Source of the DNA: Oscillospiraceae bacterium
Lineage (GTDB): Bacteria; Bacillota; Clostridia; Oscillospirales; Ruminococcaceae
Reading direction: 5' to 3'
NCBI GenBank assembly: GCA_021769525.1
Contig: JAETSQ010000005.1
Span: forward strand, 24,780-88,779
Length of the DNA stretch: 64,000 nucleotides
Under the pieces are notes generated by a model that was not told where the DNA came from, made no database searches, and saw nothing but the letters and a program-made list of their open reading frames with translations. A program made the position numbers and the translations under genes. The first letter of the stretch is position 1. Each line of letters opens with the position of its first letter. Shown here in pieces: positions 1 through 8,556 of the stretch.

Positions 1-2
1 TG

Positions 3-290
3 GGGCGGCTCCACAGCCGGACAGTGGAGCTGGTCTCCGCAGGCGCCCAGTCCGCCGCCTACGAGCGCATCGCCCCGCTCCTCACCCCGGAGGAGGCCGC
101 CATCTACCGCCGGGGCCGCAACGCCAACTCCACCCGCTGCCCCAAGCACACCGACCCCGCGGTCTACCGCCGGGCCACCGGCATGGAGGCTCTGTTTGGC
201 TGGCTCTACCTGTCCGGCCGGGTGGAGCGGATGAATCAGCTGTTTCGGTCCATCCTGGAGAGCCGGGAGGAAGAAAGGGAGGAAGCATGA
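3..290 (+). CDS. mrnC: Mini-ribonuclease III, C-terminal part (cut by window start)
   Basis: The reading frame is open to the left edge, so the gene starts outside the window and only its last ~95 residues are here. It carries the mini-RNase III C-terminal signature: an RTVELVSAGAQ segment, then RRGRNAN, then PKHTDP and the ending helix RRATGMEALFGWLYL. In this family the protein is a homodimeric RNase III catalytic domain without a dsRNA-binding domain, maturing 23S rRNA termini. The stop codon overlaps the start of the next gene (ATGA), suggesting translational coupling. A GTG at 24 could be mistaken for a start, but conserved family sequence continues upstream of it. Confidence 0.88.
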   Translation, partial: GRLHSRTVELVSAGAQSAAYERIAPLLTPEEAAIYRRGRNANSTRCPKHTDPAVYRRATGMEALFGWLYLSGRVERMNQLFRSILESREEEREEA

Positions 291-1156
291 AGGAAAAGGC
301 CAAGAGGTTTGCGGTGGATGTCCTGTACGACACAGTGGGGGGGCTGATCTTCGCGGTGGGCATCGCCTGCTTTGTCAGCCCCGCCCAGATCGCCCCAGGG
401 GGCGTCTCCGGCCTTTCCATCCTGGTAAACTACCTCACCGATCTGCCGGTGGGCACGGTAAACCTCGCCTTCAATATCCCCCTTCTGCTGCTGGCCTGGT
501 TCTTTTTGGGCCGGAGTTTTACCCTGCGGACGCTGCGCTCTGTCTTCATCCAGTCGGTGATGATCGACCTGGTATCCCTCTGGCTGCCCCAATACACCGG
601 GGAGCGGATCATGGCCGCCCTCTTTGGCGGGGTGGCGGTAGGGGCCGGGCTTTCCCTGGTGTTCATGCGGGGCTCCACCACCGGCGGCACCGACATCGTC
701 TCCCGCCTGATCCAGCGGAAGTACCGCCATATCTCCATCGGCAAGCTGCTGTTCTTTGTGGATGTGGGGGTGCTGGCCCTTTCGGTGGCGGTGTTCCGCA
801 ACATCGAGACCGGCCTGTACGGCATGATCACCATTTATACCTCCGCCAAGGTGCTGGACGGCATCCTCTACGGCCTGAACACCGGCAAGGTGCTGCTGGT
901 CATCAGCGGCAAGCACCGGGAGATCGCCGCCCGCGTGATGGAGCAGTTGGAGCGGGGCGTCACCTTCCTCCAGGGCTCCGGGGCCTGGTCCGGGGAGGAA
1001 AAGCAGATCCTCCTCTGCGCGGTGCGGACCAACCAGTGCTTCCGGGTGGAGGAGATCATCCGGGGCCTGGACCCGGACGCCTTTCTCATCATCCTGGAGG
1101 CCAACGAGATCGCCGGGGAGGGCTTCCGCCCCATCACCTCCGAGAAGGTGACCTGA
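287..1156 (+). CDS. YitT family membrane protein (DUF161/DUF2179)
   Basis: A 289-residue protein starting in an ATGA overlap with the mini-RNase III stop, with a good GGGAGG site just upstream. The first ~200 residues hold several hydrophobic segments with the YitT-type pattern FAVGIACFVSPAQIAPGGVSGLS and a glycine-rich GSTTGGTDI loop. The last ~70 residues form a soluble domain of the DUF2179 type (VISGKHREIAARVMEQL, then a REVE-like FRVEEIIRGLDPDAFLII). YitT proteins are inner-membrane proteins of unproven transport function, and nothing nearby defines a substrate. Confidence 0.85.
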   Translation: MKEKAKRFAVDVLYDTVGGLIFAVGIACFVSPAQIAPGGVSGLSILVNYLTDLPVGTVNLAFNIPLLLLAWFFLGRSFTLRTLRSVFIQSVMIDLVSLWLPQYTGERIMAALFGGVAVGAGLSLVFMRGSTTGGTDIVSRLIQRKYRHISIGKLLFFVDVGVLALSVAVFRNIETGLYGMITIYTSAKVLDGILYGLNTGKVLLVISGKHREIAARVMEQLERGVTFLQGSGAWSGEEKQILLCAVRTNQCFRVEEIIRGLDPDAFLIILEANEIAGEGFRPITSEKVT

Positions 1157-1226
1157 AATATCAAATGCGTTTGAGAGCGGGCAGCCGCGGCTGCCGGGAG
1201 CGGTTTTTCACAGCGAGGTGCATACG

Positions 1227-3701
1227 ATGGAACACAGTCTGACGCCCCAGAGGGGGAGGACGCTCCAGGTCTTTCTTCTGGGGCTGTTTGTGGCGGCGGC
1301 CGCCTTCCTCCCCTTTGTGATCTATGATAAGGGCTATTTCTTCTTCTACGGAGATTTTAACGTCCAGCAGATCCCCTTCTACCAGTTGGCCCACCAGGCG
1401 GTGCGGGAGGGGAATATCTGGTGGAGCTGGAAGACCGACCTGGGCGGGAGCTTCATCGGCTCCTACAGCTTTTACCTCATCTTTTCCCCTTTCTTCTGGC
1501 TCACCATCCCCTTTCCCACCTCCTTTGTCCCCTACCTGATGGCCCCGCTGCTGATCCTCAAATCCGCCTGCGCCGCCGTCACCGCCTACTGGTATCTGCG
1601 GCGGTTCGTCCGGGACGGGGACTGGGCGGTGTTCTGCTCCCTCCTCTACGCCTTTTCCGGATATTCGGTCTATAACATCTTCTTCAACCACTTCCACGAG
1701 GCCATCGTTTTCTTTCCCCTGCTGCTCATCGCCTTGGAAAAGGCCATGACCGAAAACAAGCACGGCCTCTTTGCCTTGGCGGTGGCCGTAAACGCCGTTG
1801 TGAACTACTGGTTCTTCATCGGGGAGGCGGTGTTTTTAGTCTTTTACTTCTGCTGCCGCCTCACCTCCCCCCAGTGGCGGCTGACGGTGAAGCGCTTCTT
1901 CGGCCTGGCGGCAGAGACGCTGCTGGGGATGGGGCTGGCCATGTTCGCCTTCCTCCCCTCGGTGCTGGCCATTATGGGCAATCCCCGCACCACCGACGAG
2001 AACCTCCTGCTGGGGGGCTACCTCTGGTACTACTCCAACCCCCAGCGGTATCTGGGCATCCTCCACAGCTTCTTCTTCGCCCCGGATATGCCCGCCCTCA
2101 ATAACTTCTTCCCGGACCACGGGGCCCAGTGGGCCTCCCTGTCCGCCTACCTGCCCTTCATCGGGGCCATCGGGGTGCTGGCCTATTTCTTCGCGGCGCG
2201 GGGCGGCTGGCTCAAAAAACTGCTGGGCACCTGCGCCGTCCTGGCCTTGGTGCCCATGGGGAACCACCTCTTTGTGCTGGAAAACTACTCCTACTACGCC
2301 CGGTGGTACTATATGCCCGTCCTGATGATGGTGCTGGCCACCGCCATCGCCCTGGAGAACACGGAAAAGGCCAAGTTCTCCAAAGCCATCCGCGTCACCG
2401 GGGGGGCCATCGCCCTCATCCTGGTGATCTCCGGCCTGACCCCCCGGCGAAACGACGGGGTTTGGACCTTCGGGCTCTACAAATATGTGGATAAGTTCCT
2501 CACCACCGGCTCCCTGACCCTGGTGTTTTTCCTGGCCGCCGCCTTCCTGATCCGCCACTACCGGTACAGCCCCCGCTTCAAGGAGCGGGTCTGCTCCGCC
2601 ATCCTGGTGGGCTGCTTCCTCTTTGCCTTTACCATGATGCTGGTGGGCAAGGCCACCTATTCGGATAATCGCTGGATCGTTCAGGAGGCCCTCCCCGGCC
2701 GCGGGGTGATGGATATGAACGAGGAAGGGGAGTTTGCCCGCAGCGATATTTACAAGGGGAACGACAACCTGGGGATGTACTGGGACCTGCCCAACATCCA
2801 GTGCTTCCACAGCGTGGTGCCCGCCTCCCTTATGACCTTCTACCCGGAGGTGGGGGTGAAGCGGGACGTCTCCTCCAAGCCGGAGGCCAAGTATGTCCAC
2901 CTGCGCAGCCTCCTTTCGGTCAAGTGGCTCTACATCCCCGCCGACGAGAAGGAGCAGGCCCCCATGCGGGGCTTCACCCTGGCGGACAGCCGCCTGGGGT
3001 ACAACATCTACCAAAACGAAAATTACCTGCCCATGGGCTTTTCCTACGACCGGTACATCAGCGAGAAGAACTGGAAGGCCCTGCCCACCGATTATAAATC
3101 CCGCGCCCTGCTCCACGCCGTCTACCTGGATGACGAGACGGCAGAGCGCCACAAGGACATCCTGCGCCCGGTGGAGAAGGACTGGCAGGGGGGACTTGCC
3201 ATCGACGAGCTGGAGCTGGATGTGGCCGACCGGGCCAAAATGACCTGCGACAGCTTTGCCGTGGACACCAAGGGCTTTACCGCCACGGCGGACTTTGACC
3301 GGGAGCGGCTGGTCTTCTTCTCGGTCCCCTACGATAAGGGCTGGAGCGCCGCCGTCAACGGTCAGCCTGCGGCGGTGGAGCAGGTGAACATCGGCTTTAT
3401 GGCGGTGCGGGTGCCCGCCGGGCCGGTGACCATCCGCTTTGACTACACCCCCCCCGGCCTGATCCCAGGGGCTGTCTGCTCCGGCGTCTCCCTCCTGCTG
3501 CTGGGAGCGTTCCTGCTGGCTGTCCGGTGGGTGAGGCCCTGCCCCATCCCGCCCCAGGACTACGACCCGGACTTCCGGCTGGAGCGCCCCCATCGCCCCC
3601 GTTTTACGGAGCAGGAGTTTGACCGGCGCCTGGGGGAGGACGAGCCCCCCGAAGAGACGCCGGCAGAAAGGCCGGATGAGGAGAGTTCTCCCCCGGTTTG
3701 A
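1227..3701 (+). CDS. YfhO-like large membrane protein
   Basis: About 824 residues with a dozen or more hydrophobic stretches, an N-terminal loop FFFYGDFNVQQIPFY and a long extracellular C-terminal part (roughly residues 470-770) before a final membrane segment and an acidic, Glu/Pro-rich tail. This is the YfhO pattern; the B. subtilis relative is tied to cell-envelope glycosylation, probably as a GT-C-like glycosyltransferase. I prefer ATG 1227 over the upstream in-frame GTG 1218 because GAGGTG at 1215-1220 lies six bases before the ATG. The stop codon overlaps the -35 of the next promoter. Confidence 0.85.
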   Translation: MEHSLTPQRGRTLQVFLLGLFVAAAAFLPFVIYDKGYFFFYGDFNVQQIPFYQLAHQAVREGNIWWSWKTDLGGSFIGSYSFYLIFSPFFWLTIPFPTSFVPYLMAPLLILKSACAAVTAYWYLRRFVRDGDWAVFCSLLYAFSGYSVYNIFFNHFHEAIVFFPLLLIALEKAMTENKHGLFALAVAVNAVVNYWFFIGEAVFLVFYFCCRLTSPQWRLTVKRFFGLAAETLLGMGLAMFAFLPSVLAIMGNPRTTDENLLLGGYLWYYSNPQRYLGILHSFFFAPDMPALNNFFPDHGAQWASLSAYLPFIGAIGVLAYFFAARGGWLKKLLGTCAVLALVPMGNHLFVLENYSYYARWYYMPVLMMVLATAIALENTEKAKFSKAIRVTGGAIALILVISGLTPRRNDGVWTFGLYKYVDKFLTTGSLTLVFFLAAAFLIRHYRYSPRFKERVCSAILVGCFLFAFTMMLVGKATYSDNRWIVQEALPGRGVMDMNEEGEFARSDIYKGNDNLGMYWDLPNIQCFHSVVPASLMTFYPEVGVKRDVSSKPEAKYVHLRSLLSVKWLYIPADEKEQAPMRGFTLADSRLGYNIYQNENYLPMGFSYDRYISEKNWKALPTDYKSRALLHAVYLDDETAERHKDILRPVEKDWQGGLAIDELELDVADRAKMTCDSFAVDTKGFTATADFDRERLVFFSVPYDKGWSAAVNGQPAAVEQVNIGFMAVRVPAGPVTIRFDYTPPGLIPGAVCSGVSLLLLGAFLLAVRWVRPCPIPPQDYDPDFRLERPHRPRFTEQEFDRRLGEDEPPEETPAERPDEESSPPV

Positions 3702-3726
3702 CACCTCTTTCCCCCAGGCGTATAAT
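3698..3726 (+). promoter_or_regulatory. Consensus sigma-A promoter for the Fur-family gene
   Basis: TTGACA at 3698-3703 and TATAAT at 3721-3726 are both perfect consensus hexamers with a 17-bp spacer. The -35 overlaps the TGA of the YfhO-like gene. Just downstream, GGGACGATCATCCC is a short inverted repeat near the predicted transcription start and is a possible operator. Confidence 0.85.
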
Positions 3727-3763
3727 AAATGGGACGATCATCCCGTAGGAGGGAGAGCAGACT

Positions 3764-4204
3764 ATGGAACCGGGTTTTCTGAAAGAATACGGGCTCAAGA
3801 ACACCCCCAGCCGCCAGGCCGTGCTGGAGGTGCTGGCCCATGCCCAGGAGCCCCTCACCGCGGAGGAGGTGTACCGGCGCATCCTGGCGGGGGAGGGGGC
3901 GGAAAAGCCCCGGCGCACCTGCCTTTCCACCGTCTACCGCACTCTGGCCACCCTGGCGGAAAAGGGGCTGCTGCTCCGGGGCTCCGGGCAGGACGGCGCC
4001 CTCTTTTACCAGCTGCGGGACAGCCGCCACCGGCACTACCTCATCTGCACCCGGTGCGGCAGCTCGGTGCCCATCCCCGGATGCCCCCTGGAGGGGCTGG
4101 AGCGGAGCCTGGGGGCAAAGACCGGCTTTGCCATCACCGGGCACAATTTGGAGCTGTACGGCCTCTGCCCCCGGTGCGCCAGGGGCGGGGGGAAGAATAC
4201 ATAG
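3764..4204 (+). CDS. Fur-family metalloregulator (Fur/Zur/PerR type)
   Basis: 146 residues with the Fur architecture: an N-terminal winged helix (NTPSRQAVLEVL, then the recognition region STVYRTLATLAEKGLL around residues 52-68) and a C-terminal dimer and metal domain. Two CxxC pairs (CTRC near residue 90 and CPRC near the end) would bind structural zinc, and the HRHYLIC segment is typical. The sequence does not settle whether it senses iron, zinc or peroxide; a Zur or Fur role is most likely. A consensus promoter precedes it and an HD hydrolase follows after 10 bp. Confidence 0.88.
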   Translation: MEPGFLKEYGLKNTPSRQAVLEVLAHAQEPLTAEEVYRRILAGEGAEKPRRTCLSTVYRTLATLAEKGLLLRGSGQDGALFYQLRDSRHRHYLICTRCGSSVPIPGCPLEGLERSLGAKTGFAITGHNLELYGLCPRCARGGGKNT

Positions 4205-4214
4205 GGAGAACGCT

Positions 4215-4811
4215 ATGAACTGGAAAAATTTCCTGGACTTTATGAGCCTGGCGGAAAAGCTCAAGTGCAATACCCGCCACTGCACCAACTCCCAGGGGGA
4301 CCCGGAGAGCGTGGCGGAGCACTGCTGGCGGGCCGCCCTCATGGCCCTGCTGCTGGAGCCGGAGTTCCCTGGGATGGATATGGACCGGGTGATGCGGATG
4401 TGCCTCATCCATGACCTGGGGGAGGCGGTGACCGGGGACATCCCCACCTTCCGGAAGACCGCGGCGGACGAGGCGGTGGAGGAGCAGGCGGTGGAAGAGC
4501 TGCTGGCCCCCCTGCCGGAAAGGACCCGCCGGGAGTTTGCCGCCCTCTTTGCAGAGATGGAGGAGCTGGAGACCCCGGAAGCCCGGCTCTTTAAGGTCAT
4601 CGATAAGCTGGAGGCGGTGATCCAGCACAACGAGTCCCCCATCTCCACCTGGGAGGAGCTGGAATATGAGCTCCAGCGGCACTACGGGCAGCAGGAGGCG
4701 GGGTGGTTCCCCCAGACCGCCGCCCTGCGGGAAGAGATCCTGCGGCGGACGGAGGAAAAGATCGCCGCGGAGGGCAGAAGAGAACGCGGCCGTGCGGCCC
4801 TGGAGGTGTGA
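4215..4811 (+). CDS. HD-domain hydrolase (YfbR/5'-deoxynucleotidase-like)
   Basis: 198 residues from ATG 4215 with an upstream GGGAGAA. The HD metal-binding motifs are visible: a His in the ESVAEHCWRAALMALLL helix, HD in CLIHDLGEAVTGDIP, and a later Asp in KVIDKLEAVIQHNE. This is the YfbR/HDDC2 arrangement, which hydrolyses deoxynucleoside 5'-monophosphates. It is probably co-transcribed with the Fur-family gene (10-bp gap) and with the AlaX gene (5-bp gap). A second member of the family lies at 52964-53539. Confidence 0.85.
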   Translation: MNWKNFLDFMSLAEKLKCNTRHCTNSQGDPESVAEHCWRAALMALLLEPEFPGMDMDRVMRMCLIHDLGEAVTGDIPTFRKTAADEAVEEQAVEELLAPLPERTRREFAALFAEMEELETPEARLFKVIDKLEAVIQHNESPISTWEELEYELQRHYGQQEAGWFPQTAALREEILRRTEEKIAAEGRRERGRAALEV

Positions 4812-4816
4812 GAGGG

Positions 4817-6028
4817 ATGGAAACGGAAAGACTCTATGAGCAGGACAGCCATCTGATCCGCTGGGAGGCCACCGTGCTGGCCTGCGAGGCGGTGATAGAC
4901 GGATACCGGGTGGTGCTGGACCGCACCGCCTTTTTCCCGGAGGGGGGCGGCCAGCTTTCCGACGGGGGCGTGATGGGGAAGGTCCGGGTGCTGGAGACCC
5001 ACGAGAAGGAGGGGCACATCTACCATTTCACCAAGGAGCCCGTGCCGGTGGGCGCCGCGGTGGAGTGCCGCCTGGACTGGCCCCGGAGGCTGGACCATAT
5101 GCAGCAGCACACCGGGGAGCACATCCTTTCCTGGGCCTTCTGGAATCTCTACGGGGTGGAAAACGTGGGGTTCCATATGGGGCAGGAGCTTGTGACCATC
5201 GACCTGAGCCGCCCGGTGACCCAGGAGGAGATGGACGCCGCCGAGGAGCTGGCGAACCGGAACATCTGGGAAGATCATCCGGTCCGCTGCTACACCGCCA
5301 GCCCGGAGGAAGCGGCAAAGCTGACCCTGCGCAAGAAGACGGAGAAGGTGGCCGGCGACCTGCGGATCGTGGAGATCGAGGACGGGGACATCTGCACCTG
5401 CTGCGGCACCCACGCCAACCGCACCGGGGAGGTGGGGCTGGTGAAGATCCTGCGGCAGGAGCATACCAAGGGGGGCAGCCGGGTGGTGTTCCTCTGCGGA
5501 GGCCGGGCCCTGGGGGATTACCGCCAAAAGAACCGGGTGACCATGGAGGCGGGGGCCGCCCTCTCGGTCAAGGAGACGTACATACCGGACGGCATCCGCC
5601 GGCTGAAGGGGGAGCTGGCCGCACAGGGAGCCGCCCTGCGGGAAAAGGGGCGGATGCTCACCGATCTGATCGCCAGGGACCTGCTGGCGGCCGCCCCGGC
5701 TCCGGGCCGGATGGGCCGGGTGATCCTCACCTGCCAGCCGGACCTGGACGCCAAGGAGGCAAAGCTCCTCCTGAACCGCCTGGTGGAAACGCCGGGGATC
5801 GCCGCGGTCCTCCTCTACCGGGTGCCGGGGAAGGAGGGGGCGGAGGGCCGGGTCTGCTACCTGCTGGGGAAGGCCCCGGACAGCCCGGCGGACTGCAAGT
5901 ACCTCTGCGAGATCTTAAACGGCCTCTACAACGGCAAGGGGGGCGGCAAGGCGAACTTTGCCCAGGGCTCCGGAAGGCTCCTCCCCAACTGGCAGGAGAC
6001 CGCGGGAGCTCTCTATAAGCTCCTGTAA
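4817..6028 (+). CDS. Alanyl-tRNA editing protein, AlaX type with DHHA1 domain
   Basis: 403 residues. The N-terminal half matches the second additional domain of alanyl-tRNA synthetase: FFPEGGGQLSDGG, the zinc-binding HTGEH motif (about residue 98) and a distal CTCCGTHANRTGEVG motif. The C-terminal ~120 residues resemble a DHHA1 domain ending in GGGKANFAQGSG. The family deacylates Ser- or Gly-mischarged tRNA-Ala. Start chosen at ATG 4817, five bases after the upstream stop with GAGGTG/AGAGGG before it; the longer open frame would overlap the HD gene. alaS itself lies 43 kb away. Confidence 0.9.
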   Translation: METERLYEQDSHLIRWEATVLACEAVIDGYRVVLDRTAFFPEGGGQLSDGGVMGKVRVLETHEKEGHIYHFTKEPVPVGAAVECRLDWPRRLDHMQQHTGEHILSWAFWNLYGVENVGFHMGQELVTIDLSRPVTQEEMDAAEELANRNIWEDHPVRCYTASPEEAAKLTLRKKTEKVAGDLRIVEIEDGDICTCCGTHANRTGEVGLVKILRQEHTKGGSRVVFLCGGRALGDYRQKNRVTMEAGAALSVKETYIPDGIRRLKGELAAQGAALREKGRMLTDLIARDLLAAAPAPGRMGRVILTCQPDLDAKEAKLLLNRLVETPGIAAVLLYRVPGKEGAEGRVCYLLGKAPDSPADCKYLCEILNGLYNGKGGGKANFAQGSGRLLPNWQETAGALYKLL

Positions 6029-6087
6029 AGCCGCGCCCAAATTTGCCGGCAAGGTGGATACAGCTTTTTAGAACGGGTCCTTTGCGC

Positions 6088-6135
6088 AAGGCTCCTCTCT
6101 TTCTTTTTGCATCGCAGAAGAAAGAGGGGAGCCTT
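6088..6135. terminator. Strong inverted repeat after the AlaX gene
   Basis: Arms 6088-6105 and 6118-6135 pair over 18 bp with one G-U-type mismatch, enclosing a T-rich loop. No clean T-run follows on either strand, so it may be a processing or protective hairpin rather than a classical terminator. It has the pyrimidine/purine-rich look of the dispersed repeats listed further on. Confidence 0.6.
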
Positions 6136-6334
6136 CTTGCAGGGAAAGGGGCTTGGATAAAAGGGCGGCGGGACGCCGGGGAGATCGGTTTTTGAAATTT
6201 ATTTTCAGACAATTTGCCGGAATTTTCCAAAAAAAGAGGATCGGGAAAGCAGTGCGGATCGGTCAAAAGAGCGATGTATCCATGAGGCTGTGCATTCTGT
6301 CAAAAAATTATTCCGCCCACAAGTTCTGTTCGTA

Positions 6335-6399
6335 CAAAAATGTCGAAACATTTTTGGCTGTTTTGTCAGTATACAGGTGTACACTTCTTACGTTATAAT
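6335..6399 (+). promoter_or_regulatory. Candidate promoter/operator region of the ABC importer
   Basis: A perfect 9-bp hairpin (6335-6343 with 6348-6356, loop CGAA) is followed by the palindrome-like GTATACAGGTGTACAC and then TATAAT at 6394-6399. There is no good -35 at 17 bp; TTGTCA at 6363-6368 is too far (25 bp). The palindromes suggest binding sites for an activator or repressor. The AT-rich character contrasts with the surrounding GC-rich DNA. Confidence 0.45.
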
Positions 6400-6404
6400 A
6401 AATA

Positions 6405-6700
6405 CATGAAAAATTTTTTCAGAACGGCCGGCGGTTATGCTTTTTCCCCAAAGGGGCTTCGGCAAAACATACGGACCGGTTCTGCGGACCAAGACTCTCC
6501 GCGTGGAATTTCCGTGGGGGTCTTTGGCCGTCTCCCGCTCCGGGGCGCGCGGCTTTGGCGGCTTTTGCCGGATGCCGCCCGGACCGGATGCAAATATGGC
6601 TTTAGAAGGACCCGCGGGTCCTTTGAGCACCGGCAGGATGTCCTGCCGGTATCCCACCCGATGGGATGAGTACATATCGAACAAAGAAAAAGGAGAAGGT
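6405..6700 (+). ncRNA. Long structured 5' leader upstream of the substrate-binding protein
   Basis: About 300 nt without a credible gene but dense in pairing potential. A long-range helix joins 6420-6425 and 6479-6484 and encloses a CCCC-AAA-GGGG hairpin (6446-6456); another stem joins 6489-6495 with 6520-6527. Three perfect hairpins follow in series at 6606-6623, 6629-6650 (10-bp arms, 2-nt loop) and 6651-6667. No T-run follows the last one. The leader ends about 10 nt before the ribosome-binding site of the lipoprotein gene. I do not recognise it as a known riboswitch class. Confidence 0.5.
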
Positions 6701-6705
6701 CATCT

Positions 6706-8391
6706 ATGAAGAAAACAACGAATCGCCTGCTGGCACTGGCGCTGGCCCTGATCTTGGTGTGTATGGCTGGCTGCGGCGGCGGCAACAACGCAAACAGCGG
6801 CGCCGGGAGCTCTACCCCCGCCTCGACTCCCGCCTCCACCCCTGATGCACCCAGCGGCCCCGTTGAGCAGACCCTGAAGGTCGCCACCACCCTGGGCAGC
6901 GGCGGCAGCAGCGATGCCACCGGCGACAAGACCAAATACCCCTGGCACAATCCGGACGGCGTGACCACCGCCGCCATGTACCGCACCCTGCTGCTGGCGG
7001 ACGCCAACCTCACCGACGTGTCCCCCAGCCTGGCCACCGAGTACACCGTTTCTGACGATGGGCTGACCTACACCTTCACCATGAAAGAGGGTGTGAAGTG
7101 GTCCGACGGTGAGCCCCTCACCGCCGCGGACGTGGCGTTCAGCATCAAGACCAACCTGAAGGTGGCCTCCGGCAACGCCATCTTCACCAACGCCTTTACC
7201 AACATCGTCGGCGCGGACGCCTGGCGCGATGGCAGCGCCAGCGACCTGGAGGGCGTGAAGGTGGATGGCAACGTGGTGACCATCAACCTGTCCTCCTCCT
7301 ACGGCGCCTTTATCCCGGTTATCGCCCAGTTCTGCATCCTGCCGGAGCACGCCGTGAAGGACATCGATCCCCTGGAGCTCCACAACAGCGAATACTGGGC
7401 CAACCCCGTCACCTCCGGCGCCTTTAAGCTGGGCGAGCTGAGCGTGGGCAACTACTACACCCTGGTGCCCAACGAGTACTACGAGGGGACCCCCTGGAAG
7501 ATCACCCAGATCATCAACTACTATGTGCCCGATCTGCTGGTGGCCGCCCAGGCCGGCAATACTTATATGCTCAACACCAACTCTCCTGAGATCATCAGCG
7601 AGCTGGGCAAGCTGGACTTCATGACCATGTATCCCGTGGACATCCTCTTCTACCGCTACTTCATCTGCAACATGAAGGGCGTGGACGGCAACCAGAACCC
7701 CGTTATGCAGGATAAGCGGGTGCGTGAGGCCATCCTTTACGCCATCGACCGGGAGACCATTGCCGAGCAGCTCTATCCGGGCCTGGCCCATGTGCTCCAC
7801 TCCGGCGTGCCCAACGACTACGCCGAGTACAACGGCAAGGCCTACGAATACAACCCCGAAAAGGCCAAGCAGCTGCTGCAAGAGGCAAACTACGACTTCA
7901 ACCATACCTTCCGCATCCTCTACTACTACTCGGACCAGAACTCCATCGACTTTATGGATACCATCGCCTACTACCTGCGCGAAGTGGGTATGAAGGTGGA
8001 GACCGTCCAGAGCCAGCAGGGCACCGTGGACCTGTTCCAGACCCGCAATTACGATGTGGGCTACAAGGGGCTGTCCGCCTTTAACATCGCCGAGTGGTAC
8101 GGCGAGTATTCCTCCGGCAACTCCAACTTCCGGAATATCTTCGGCGGCGACACCCTGTTTGACGAAAAGGCGGAGGCCATCGCTGCCGAGTCCGATCCCG
8201 CCAAGCGCAGCCAGATCCTTAAGGACCTCCAGACCCTGGAGCAGGAGAATCTCTATAAGCTCCCCCTGTACACCATCGGCAACAACATCTTCGTCAACAC
8301 CAAGTGTGTGAAGCTGCCGGATGGCGTCACCTTCGGCAACCCCTGGTACCTGTATGACATGGATCTGGCGAACTGGGAGATCATCGCCTGA
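6706..8391 (+). CDS. ABC transporter substrate-binding lipoprotein, family 5
   Basis: 561 residues. A lipoprotein signal peptide (KK start, hydrophobic core, lipobox MAG before Cys23) is followed by a low-complexity Ser/Thr/Pro linker to about residue 50 and then the family-5 (oligopeptide/nickel/oligosaccharide) binding fold: a SPSLATEYTVSDDGLTYTF block and KEGVKWSDGEPLTAADV. RBS AGGAGAAGG lies upstream of ATG 6706. Family-5 proteins bind peptides but also sugars; the downstream glycosidase-like and YhcH genes argue for a carbohydrate. A terminator separates it from the permease genes, which would favour higher expression of the binding protein. Confidence 0.9.
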   Translation: MKKTTNRLLALALALILVCMAGCGGGNNANSGAGSSTPASTPASTPDAPSGPVEQTLKVATTLGSGGSSDATGDKTKYPWHNPDGVTTAAMYRTLLLADANLTDVSPSLATEYTVSDDGLTYTFTMKEGVKWSDGEPLTAADVAFSIKTNLKVASGNAIFTNAFTNIVGADAWRDGSASDLEGVKVDGNVVTINLSSSYGAFIPVIAQFCILPEHAVKDIDPLELHNSEYWANPVTSGAFKLGELSVGNYYTLVPNEYYEGTPWKITQIINYYVPDLLVAAQAGNTYMLNTNSPEIISELGKLDFMTMYPVDILFYRYFICNMKGVDGNQNPVMQDKRVREAILYAIDRETIAEQLYPGLAHVLHSGVPNDYAEYNGKAYEYNPEKAKQLLQEANYDFNHTFRILYYYSDQNSIDFMDTIAYYLREVGMKVETVQSQQGTVDLFQTRNYDVGYKGLSAFNIAEWYGEYSSGNSNFRNIFGGDTLFDEKAEAIAAESDPAKRSQILKDLQTLEQENLYKLPLYTIGNNIFVNTKCVKLPDGVTFGNPWYLYDMDLANWEIIA

Positions 8392-8422
8392 TCTGCAATA
8401 AGCAGCCCAACGCAATTGCCTC

Positions 8423-8457
8423 AGGGGAGGCGCAGCTCATTTGCGCCTCCCCTTTTT
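8423..8457 (+). terminator. Intrinsic terminator inside the ABC operon
   Basis: Perfect 12-bp arms (8423-8434 and 8442-8453) with a 7-nt loop are followed at once by TTTTT. Partial termination here would leave the lipoprotein mRNA in excess over the permease and ATPase mRNA. Confidence 0.88.
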
Positions 8458-8556
8458 GTATTTCCCGCGCTGTCTCCGGCAGCCCCGCGGTCGAAGGATG
8501 CCCGCTCGGCGTCTCCGGAGACAAAAAACAGGTCCTGAGGGAAGGAGTGGAAGAAT

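Noticed and set aside
24..290. Complete 88-residue gene starting at GTG 24
   Set aside because: Conserved mini-RNase III sequence continues upstream of this codon to the window edge, so it is an internal codon.
6437..6709. A 90-codon open frame in the ABC importer leader
   Set aside because: Arg/Gly/Pro-rich composition produced by GC hairpins, no ribosome-binding site, no family resemblance; it also runs through the start of the lipoprotein gene.
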